A stretch of 9,654 nt of DNA from JAKAVK01 sp964419095 (GTDB taxonomy: Archaea > Micrarchaeota > Micrarchaeia > Micrarchaeales > CABMGC01), in NCBI GenBank assembly GCA_964419095.1, contig CAYQOG010000030.1, positions 1 through 9,654 on the forward strand. The letters are read 5' to 3'. The notes beneath the pieces are model-generated. The model was not told the origin of the DNA. It worked only from the letters and a program-made list of their open reading frames with translations, and ran no database searches. Positions 6,516-9,654 of the stretch are shown here, one piece after another (position 1 is the stretch's first letter; each line of letters begins with the position of its first letter). A program made the translations under genes and the position numbers.

Positions 6516-7013
6516 CTAGAATAGGCCGAGCCTAAGTATGGGACTTGCATCGACTTTCCTGAAGAGGTTGGCAAGTTTCAGCAGCTTCTCCGACCTTAGA
6601 AGCGTCTCTGCATCCCCGAGCGCCCTGCCGACGTTGGCGTAATTGTATGCGGCTATCCTGAACGCCCCCATCATCTCCTGCGCCCTGGCAATGTAGTAGA
6701 CGTCTCCAGATTCCTTGCCTGTACTGATTGCGCTCTTGAAGTCCCTTACTCTTGGCACAATGCTTGTCTCGCTGCCGTTTGCATCTGCAGCGGCAGTAGC
6801 TTCGTCAAGCCCCATCACTTCCCCATTCCTATGCGGCATCTCCCACTTCCTTTGCTCCGCTCTTGCTATCTCAACGTATTCCGGCTTTCTTGTTATGCGC
6901 TTCTCCACTGCCATGAGTATTGCAGTCCTCCTTCCTTCCTCTGTGCTCACGAAAGGAAGCAGCCTCTCGAACTGCCGTTCGCGCCTTTGCGTACCGGTAA
7001 TCGCGATTGTCAT
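6516..7013 (-). CDS. Uncharacterised helical protein, possibly TPR-like
   Basis: I do not recognise this 165-aa protein. The N-terminal half is charged (RRERQFERLL near the start, then two basic helical segments to about residue 60), followed by a low-complexity linker rich in Ala, Asn and Gly (about 63-85). The C-terminal part (about 100-155) looks like paired helices with small residues at packing positions (YYIARAQEMMGAFRIAAY, then LLRSEKLLKLANLF), similar to a tetratricopeptide-type repeat. No signal peptide or membrane segment is evident. ATG 7013 is about 30 nt from a TATA-like element, so the transcript is probably near-leaderless. Codon use matches the neighbours. It is probably a real lineage-restricted gene. 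Its 3' end is only 8 nt from the IS200/IS605 end. Confidence 0.72.
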   Translation of the reverse strand: MTIAITGTQRRERQFERLLPFVSTEEGRRTAILMAVEKRITRKPEYVEIARAEQRKWEMPHRNGEVMGLDEATAAADANGSETSIVPRVRDFKSAISTGKESGDVYYIARAQEMMGAFRIAAYNYANVGRALGDAETLLRSEKLLKLANLFRKVDASPILRLGLF

Positions 7014-7035
7014 GCTTAAGCCATAGGCACGACTT

Positions 7036-7050
7036 CTTTTTAAATTTATC
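7036..7050 (-). promoter_or_regulatory. TATA-like element for the 6516-7013 gene
   Basis: The minus strand reads GATAAATTTAAAAAG, centred about 30 nt upstream of ATG 7013. This is the expected distance for a leaderless archaeal transcript, and no Shine-Dalgarno is present between the two. Confidence 0.45.
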
Positions 7051-7071
7051 CTACTGGCCGAAGCTGAATGC

Positions 7072-7107
7072 TAAAAAGAAGGATGGCCTGCCCTGGCAGA
7101 CAGGCCA
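7072..7107 (-). terminator. Hairpin plus T-rich tract after the winged-helix gene
   Basis: On the minus strand, TGGCCTG (7107-7101) pairs with CAGGCCA (7090-7084) across a 10-nt loop and is followed by TCCTTCTTTTTA (7083-7072). This lies 7 nt downstream of the stop codon of the gene ending at 7114. A GC-rich stem followed by a pyrimidine/T run is a plausible transcription stop that separates this gene from the next leftward gene's promoter at 7036-7050. Confidence 0.5.
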
Positions 7108-7113
7108 AATTCC

Positions 7114-7617
7114 TTATTGTGGAGGTGATATAATAAGTGTGTTAGTCGCCTTGCCAGCATATTTGTAGTAAACTTTGTGACCCAGTTGGTGTCGCACGAG
7201 CAATCCTTGCTTGTAGAGCAGGCTAAGCCTTGCGCACGCACCATTTCTTCCCCTGTAATTCATGAATTTCCTGAGGTCGTCGGCGCAGACCATCTCTTTG
7301 GTGTCGATGAAGTCGAGCACCTCCGAGTCGAGCTCGGACAGGGGTATCTCCTTGTTCTCTATGCCTCTCTGGGATGCATCTGCAGGAACGGGTGCCTCGT
7401 ACATCGATTCGATTGCGCCGCGCAGCCTGGCTATCTTCGTGTTTATTTCCTCAAGCTTCTTGTTCGTCCTCTCCCGCTCCTCTATCATGTATTTCATGAG
7501 CGTCTCCACGCCCTCTTCTGCAGTCTTTGGCGAATCCTTTGAAGGAACCTTGAGGTTCTGGACCTCTCCCTTTAGAGCTTCGAGCTCCTTCATTATCTGT
7601 TCGCGATCCTTTGCCAT
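7114..7617 (-). CDS. Coiled-coil protein with C-terminal winged helix (putative DNA-binding regulator)
   Basis: From ATG 7617 the protein has 167 aa. Residues 1-70 are heptad-like and charged (MKELEALKGEVQNL, then ERERTNKKLEEINTKIARL), suggesting a coiled coil that would dimerise the protein. A Pro/Ala-rich linker follows. About residues 95-158 look like a winged helix: the helix LDSEVLDFIDTKEM, a helix-turn-helix around ADDLRKFMNYRGRNGACARLSLLYKQG, and a wing LLVRHQLGHKVYYKYA. Start choice is uncertain: TTG 7692 and ATGs 7674/7671 are in frame and would add up to 25 residues. However, 7671-7709 is a strong palindrome at the promoter, so a start downstream of it is preferred. The protein may bind that palindrome and control its own gene. 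I do not recognise the family. Confidence 0.68.
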   Translation of the reverse strand: MAKDREQIMKELEALKGEVQNLKVPSKDSPKTAEEGVETLMKYMIEERERTNKKLEEINTKIARLRGAIESMYEAPVPADASQRGIENKEIPLSELDSEVLDFIDTKEMVCADDLRKFMNYRGRNGACARLSLLYKQGLLVRHQLGHKVYYKYAGKATNTLIISPPQ

Positions 7618-7670
7618 CCCACAACCCAATATATGATTTTTCTGCAAGTATTTCCCGATCCGTTCATGCA

Positions 7671-7709
7671 TCATGATTGTTTCGTGGAGCAATCACGAAA
7701 GAATCATGA
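7671..7709. promoter_or_regulatory. 39-bp interrupted palindrome, candidate operator
   Basis: TCATGATTGTTTCGTG (7671-7686) and CACGAAAGAATCATGA (7694-7709) are inverted copies of 16 bp with one mismatch, separated by GAGCAAT. The site lies just downstream of two TATA-like elements for the leftward winged-helix gene, over the predicted transcription start and leader. Further TCATG half-sites flank it (7664-7668 and 7715-7719). It may be the operator of the adjacent DNA-binding protein or a hairpin in its mRNA leader. Confidence 0.6.
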
Positions 7710-7733
7710 ATCAGTCATGTATGTAATATATAA

Positions 7734-7744
7734 GATATATAAAG
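7734..7744 (-). promoter_or_regulatory. TATA box for the winged-helix gene
   Basis: The minus strand reads CTTTATATATC, with a second TATA-like run (TTATATATTAC) at 7723-7733. Transcription would start near 7700-7712, within or beside the palindrome at 7671-7709, so a protein bound there could block initiation. Confidence 0.5.
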
Positions 7745-7759
7745 CTTGCGCTTTAGTGG
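7741..7759 (+). repeat. Palindromic motif AAAGC-TTGC-GCTTT followed by AGTGG, copy 1
   Basis: AAAGC (7741-7745) and GCTTT (7750-7754) form an interrupted palindrome preceded by TATAT and followed by AGTGG. The same arrangement occurs at 8104-8119 with a one-base centre. The 11-base core CGCTTTAGTGG is identical in both. Both sit at the outer side of the 52-bp repeat blocks and both adjoin TATA-like sequence. Confidence 0.5.
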
Positions 7760-7810
7760 GGGTTGTATAATAAGTGAAATTCTGTATAAAAAGTCCAGGT
7801 TCTGTATAAA
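7759..7810 (+). repeat. 52-bp repeat block, copy 1 (three 19-20-bp units)
   Basis: This block matches 8015-8066 at 49 of 52 positions. It is built of one TTGTATAATAAGTG unit and two TCTGTATAAAAAGT units. The GTATA cores begin at 7765, 7784 and 7804, so the spacing is 19 and 20 bp, close to two helical turns. Regular spacing on one face of the helix suggests cooperative protein binding, as at iterons or an operator array. No protein is known to bind here. Confidence 0.65.
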
Positions 7811-7894
7811 AAGTCAATTATTGTCGTCGGAAAGTTACGGAGGGTTTGAATTTTACTGGAAGTTTCATATCAACAAAATGTTCCATTAATACTC

Positions 7895-8014
7895 TTACCC
7901 AGTGGCTTCCAGCAATAGCCTATATACTTGCCTTGGGTCTACTTTTTTAGTATATGCTGTCTTTAGATATTCCTCATGAATCTGGTCTAAAATTGCCCCC
8001 TTTCCCCTGATAAC
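7895..8014 (-). pseudogene. Possible coding remnant without a start codon
   Basis: Reading leftward from 8014 to a TAA at 7895-7897 gives about 39 codons with protein-like composition, including ILDQIHEEYLKTAYTKK and RQVYRLLLEATG just before the stop. The frame stays open upstream, through repeat block 2 to beyond 8194, but I find no ATG, GTG or TTG upstream of 8014 as far as 8250. The upstream part (runs of Tyr, Leu, Thr and Phe codons from the repeat) does not look like a gene. It is probably the 3' fragment of a lost gene, or chance. I do not recognise a family. Confidence 0.3.
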
Positions 8015-8066
8015 GGGGTTGTATAATAAGTGGAAATCTGTATAAAAAGTCCGGGTTCTGTATAAA
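8015..8066 (+). repeat. 52-bp repeat block, copy 2 (three 19-20-bp units)
   Basis: This is the second copy, 256 bp from the first and in the same orientation, with three substitutions. GTATA cores begin at 8021, 8040 and 8060, with the same 19/20 spacing. A degenerate fourth unit (TGCGTAAAAAGA, 8079-8090) and an inverted TTTTTATACA (8095-8104) follow. Confidence 0.65.
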
Positions 8067-8103
8067 TAGCACCAAGAATGCGTAAAAAGATGGGTTTTTA
8101 TAC

Positions 8104-8119
8104 AAAGCCGCTTTAGTGG
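8104..8119 (+). repeat. Palindromic motif AAAGC-C-GCTTT followed by AGTGG, copy 2
   Basis: AAAGC (8104-8108), C, GCTTT (8110-8114), then AGTGG. It is preceded by TTTTTATAC, so as in copy 1 it directly adjoins a TATA-like run. It differs from copy 1 mainly by a shorter centre. Confidence 0.45.
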
Positions 8120-8151
8120 AACAATACTATTACACCAAAGAAGCAGAATTG

Positions 8152-8169
8152 ACGTCGGACAGCCGACGT
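8152..8169. repeat. 7-bp inverted repeat ACGTCGG/CCGACGT
   Basis: ACGTCGG (8152-8158) and CCGACGT (8163-8169) are perfect inverted copies around ACAG. The site is about 33 bp upstream of the TATA box of the KH-top6B operon. That position fits an operator or activator site, or the end of a leftward or rightward transcript. No T-run follows on either strand, which argues against a terminator. Confidence 0.4.
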
Positions 8170-8201
8170 AAACAAAAGTAATAGGGCATATGCCAATCAG
8201 C

Positions 8202-8211
8202 GATATAAATA
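8202..8211 (+). promoter_or_regulatory. TATA box of the KH-top6B operon
   Basis: GATATAAATA lies 40-49 nt upstream of ATG 8251, which predicts transcription from about 8232-8236 and a leader of about 15-20 nt. No strong Shine-Dalgarno precedes the ATG. Confidence 0.55.
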
Positions 8212-8250
8212 TGTTGCCATGCTGATAATACTGAATTTCAAGGGCAGACC

Positions 8251-8760
8251 ATGGAACAGATATTGATACCTAAAGAGAGGGCCAAGCTCCTCGGCGAGCA
8301 GAGGCTCAAGGAGTTAATGAAGAGGCTCAAGTGCAAGATAGAGGTAGAGGAGGAGAACCAGGTGACAATATCGGGGGAGGGATATGAGGAGTACAACGCG
8401 AGGAACGTGATACAGGCATTCGGGAGGGGATTCGGCATAGGGAGCGCGCTCAAGCTCCTCGACGACAAGTATTTCTTCAAGTACATAGACCTGAGGGATA
8501 TGTTTAGAAATAAGGAACAGGTAAAGAGGTTAAAGTCGAGAGTGATCGGCGAAGAGGGAAAGTCAAAGGAGTACATCCAGTCGGTAAGCGAAGTGGAGCT
8601 CTCGATATACGGCGACACCATAAGCATGATAGGCAGCATAGAGGGCATAGGCCTGGCCACCATAGCGATAAATGTGCTCCTCGAGGGAGGCACCCACAAG
8701 AAGGCATACCGGCTCATGGAATTGGCAAGGAGAAAGATAGCCGAAGAAGCAATAAGATAG
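8251..8760 (+). CDS. KH-domain ribosome-maturation protein, archaeal Pno1/Dim2-like
   Basis: This 169-aa protein has two KH modules. The first (about 1-75) has the family start MEQILIPKERAKLLG but lacks a clear GxxG loop; the equivalent region reads LLGEQRLK. The joining segment IQAFGRGFGIGSALKLLDD, then YIDLRD (79-84), is a hallmark of archaeal Pno1/Krr1-type proteins. The second KH (about 93-160) has its GxxG as G100-E-E-G103 in RVIGEEGKS, followed by IYGDTISMIG. Eukaryotic Pno1/Dim2 binds the 3' end of pre-18S rRNA; a matching role in 16S rRNA maturation is inferred. The topoisomerase VI subunit B gene follows after 8 nt, so the two are co-transcribed. A KH gene beside top6B occurs in other archaea, as far as I recall. 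It is slightly shorter than most homologues. Confidence 0.9.
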   Translation: MEQILIPKERAKLLGEQRLKELMKRLKCKIEVEEENQVTISGEGYEEYNARNVIQAFGRGFGIGSALKLLDDKYFFKYIDLRDMFRNKEQVKRLKSRVIGEEGKSKEYIQSVSEVELSIYGDTISMIGSIEGIGLATIAINVLLEGGTHKKAYRLMELARRKIAEEAIR

Positions 8761-8763
8761 GTG
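8759..8763 (+). promoter_or_regulatory. Shine-Dalgarno AGGTG deciding the top6B start
   Basis: AGGTG, complementary to the archaeal 16S 3' end, ends 5 nt before ATG 8769 and overlaps the last two bases of the KH stop codon. It supports the ATG over the in-frame GTG at 8763, which overlaps the site itself. Confidence 0.55.
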
Positions 8764-8768
8764 TGAAG

Positions 8769-9654
8769 ATGGCAGAAGCTGGAGTAGTACATGCAGACGA
8801 CATATTCAAGCAGTTCAAGCAGTATTCCATATCGGAATTCTTCAGGAAGAACAGCCAGATGCTCGGATACTCTGGCAAGGTGCGGTCGCTGACCACTGTT
8901 GTCCACGAATACGTGACCAATTCGCTTGACGCATGCGAGGAGGCTAACATCCTCCCTGAGATAAGCGTCGAGATAAAGCAACTCGCGGAGGACAAATACT
9001 CTGTAAAGGTATCGGACAACGGACCAGGAATACCGCAGAGCCACATCGGCAAGGCGCTTGCAACAATACTTGCAGGAACAAAGTTCCACAGGTACGTGCA
9101 GCAGAGAGGGCAGCAGGGAATAGGAGCCACGGGCTGCACGCTCTATTCGCAGGTCACAACAGGGAAGCCTATACACGTGAAATCCGGAACTGGAAAAGGC
9201 GCATACGAGTGCGATCTCTCCCTTGACATAAAGTCGAACAAGCCGCTCATAACGAATATCGATAAGGTTGTTACGGAATTCAGGGGAACAACCGTGAGCG
9301 GAGAGTTCGGAGACGTGAAATATGAATCGAGCGACCACGGCGTATACGAGTATCTGAAGAGGACCGCACTCTCCAACCCCCATGCAAGCATAAAGCTCAC
9401 AGAACCGGAGGGAAAGGAAGCCGTATTCATAAGGTCAGTTCAGGAGCTCCCGAAGAAGCCGAAGCTGATAAAGCCCCATCCTCTCGGAATAGGCACGAGC
9501 GACCTTCTTGACGCTGCGCACCTCAGTGAGAACAGAAGACTCTCCGCATTTCTCATCGAGTCGTTTGCGAGGGTGACGCAGAACAAGATTGACGAGCTCC
9601 ATGAGATTGACAAGAGCATAGATCTCGCTGCGGATCCAAGGAACCTCCAATGGG
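8769..9654 (+). CDS. top6B: DNA topoisomerase VI subunit B (3' part cut by window end)
   Basis: This is the ATP-binding subunit of the type IIB topoisomerase, which with Top6A (the cutting subunit, not in the window) relaxes and decatenates DNA. The first 295 of about 530-560 residues are present. The GHKL ATPase is clear: N-box HEYVTNSLDA with Glu47 (general base) and Asn51 (Mg), DNGPGI at 83-88, and the glycine-rich lid RGQQGIGATG at 113-122. TGKPIHVKSGTG (131-142) matches the conserved stretch after the lid. From about residue 240, the segment GIGTSDLLDAAHLSENRRLSAFL leads into the H2TH domain. The lid continues ATGC where many homologues read ISAA. No frameshift is seen. It shares a promoter with the KH gene and top6A would be expected next, outside the window. 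Confidence 0.96.
   Translation, partial: MAEAGVVHADDIFKQFKQYSISEFFRKNSQMLGYSGKVRSLTTVVHEYVTNSLDACEEANILPEISVEIKQLAEDKYSVKVSDNGPGIPQSHIGKALATILAGTKFHRYVQQRGQQGIGATGCTLYSQVTTGKPIHVKSGTGKGAYECDLSLDIKSNKPLITNIDKVVTEFRGTTVSGEFGDVKYESSDHGVYEYLKRTALSNPHASIKLTEPEGKEAVFIRSVQELPKKPKLIKPHPLGIGTSDLLDAAHLSENRRLSAFLIESFARVTQNKIDELHEIDKSIDLAADPRNLQW

Larger units (their letters stand above)
7693..8250. other. Gene-free, AT-rich, repeat-bearing interval
   Basis: This stretch of 558 bases contains no complete gene. It holds the right arm of the palindrome, leftward TATA boxes, a palindromic AAAGC-n-GCTTT motif (7741-7754), repeat block 1 (7759-7810), an apparent coding remnant (7895-8014, minus), repeat block 2 (8015-8066), a second AAAGC-n-GCTTT motif (8104-8114), a hairpin (8152-8169) and the promoter of the KH gene (8202-8211). 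It looks more AT-rich than the flanking genes. Confidence 0.6.

Noticed and set aside
6294..6524. 76-codon plus-strand open frame over the IS200/IS605 end
   Set aside because: It runs through the hairpins and the element end, has no TnpB motif or other recognisable feature, and its composition does not look protein-like. I read the stretch as RNA or element sequence.
7177..7636. Plus-strand open frames opposite the winged-helix gene
   Set aside because: Shadows of the minus-strand gene, which has the coherent coiled-coil plus winged-helix organisation, a promoter and a terminator.
7759..8066. CRISPR array
   Set aside because: The units recur at only 19-20 bp, leaving no room for spacers of normal size; there are only two blocks 256 bp apart, and no cas gene is present.
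8238..9383. Long minus-strand open frame (381 codons) opposite the KH and top6B genes
   Set aside because: It lies wholly antisense to two clearly recognised genes, has a Ser/Cys/Tyr/Leu-rich composition typical of antisense translation, and has no family motifs.
1..9654. tRNA, rRNA or a recognisable defence system
   Set aside because: I saw no cloverleaf, rRNA-like sequence or known defence gene set in the intergenic stretches. Without a covariance search I cannot exclude a divergent small RNA.

Overview
The window reads as an archaeal chromosome segment, most likely from a small-genome DPANN lineage; Micrarchaeota is my best guess. The evidence is a set of archaeal information-processing genes (ribosomal protein eS6, aIF2 gamma, a Pno1/Dim2-like KH protein, topoisomerase VI subunit B), a double-ring Cdc48, archaeal TATA boxes with very short leaders, and strong use of ATA (Ile) and AGG/AGA (Arg) codons. 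The lineage is inferred from gene content and codon style and was not tested by a search.

Layout. Positions 1-174 hold a perfect hairpin (28-47) and the Cdc48 promoter. Positions 175-3976 (+) are a compact run: Cdc48, eS6, aIF2 gamma. It meets a leftward set of genes tail to tail, with the two stop codons overlapping at 3973-3976. Leftward from 6254 are a DHH-family phosphoesterase, a transglutaminase-fold protein (1-nt stop/start overlap), a MazG-superfamily NTP pyrophosphohydrolase (COG4997-like) and, from its own promoter, a small LSm-like protein. Positions 6255-6515 hold no credible gene but carry several hairpins that end in a typical IS200/IS605 right-end sequence. Two leftward genes of unknown function follow: a helical, possibly TPR-like protein (6516-7013) and a coiled-coil protein with a C-terminal winged helix (7114-7617, possibly starting further upstream). 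Positions 7693-8250 are a repeat-rich gene-free stretch. At the right edge a (+) operon starts: KH protein, then Top6B, which runs off the window.

How the genes work together. The left run links protein unfolding with translation (eS6, aIF2 gamma). The central leftward set suggests nucleotide or nucleic-acid housekeeping: the DHH enzyme would cleave phosphodiesters and the COG4997-type enzyme would remove non-canonical NTPs, while the transglutaminase-fold partner has no assigned substrate. The right operon pairs ribosome maturation (KH) with the type IIB topoisomerase.

Most unusual parts. (1) 6377-6507 is a tnpB-less, highly structured IS200/IS605 end that looks like a guide-type RNA scaffold (reRNA/omega-RNA). 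(2) 7671-8169 has a 39-bp near-perfect palindrome at the promoter of the winged-helix gene, two copies of a 52-bp block built of 19-20-bp units, a palindromic motif beside TATA-like sequence at each outer side, and a start-less coding remnant between the blocks. This could be a regulatory, iteron-like or decayed mobile locus. I see no CRISPR array, tRNA, rRNA or recognisable defence operon.
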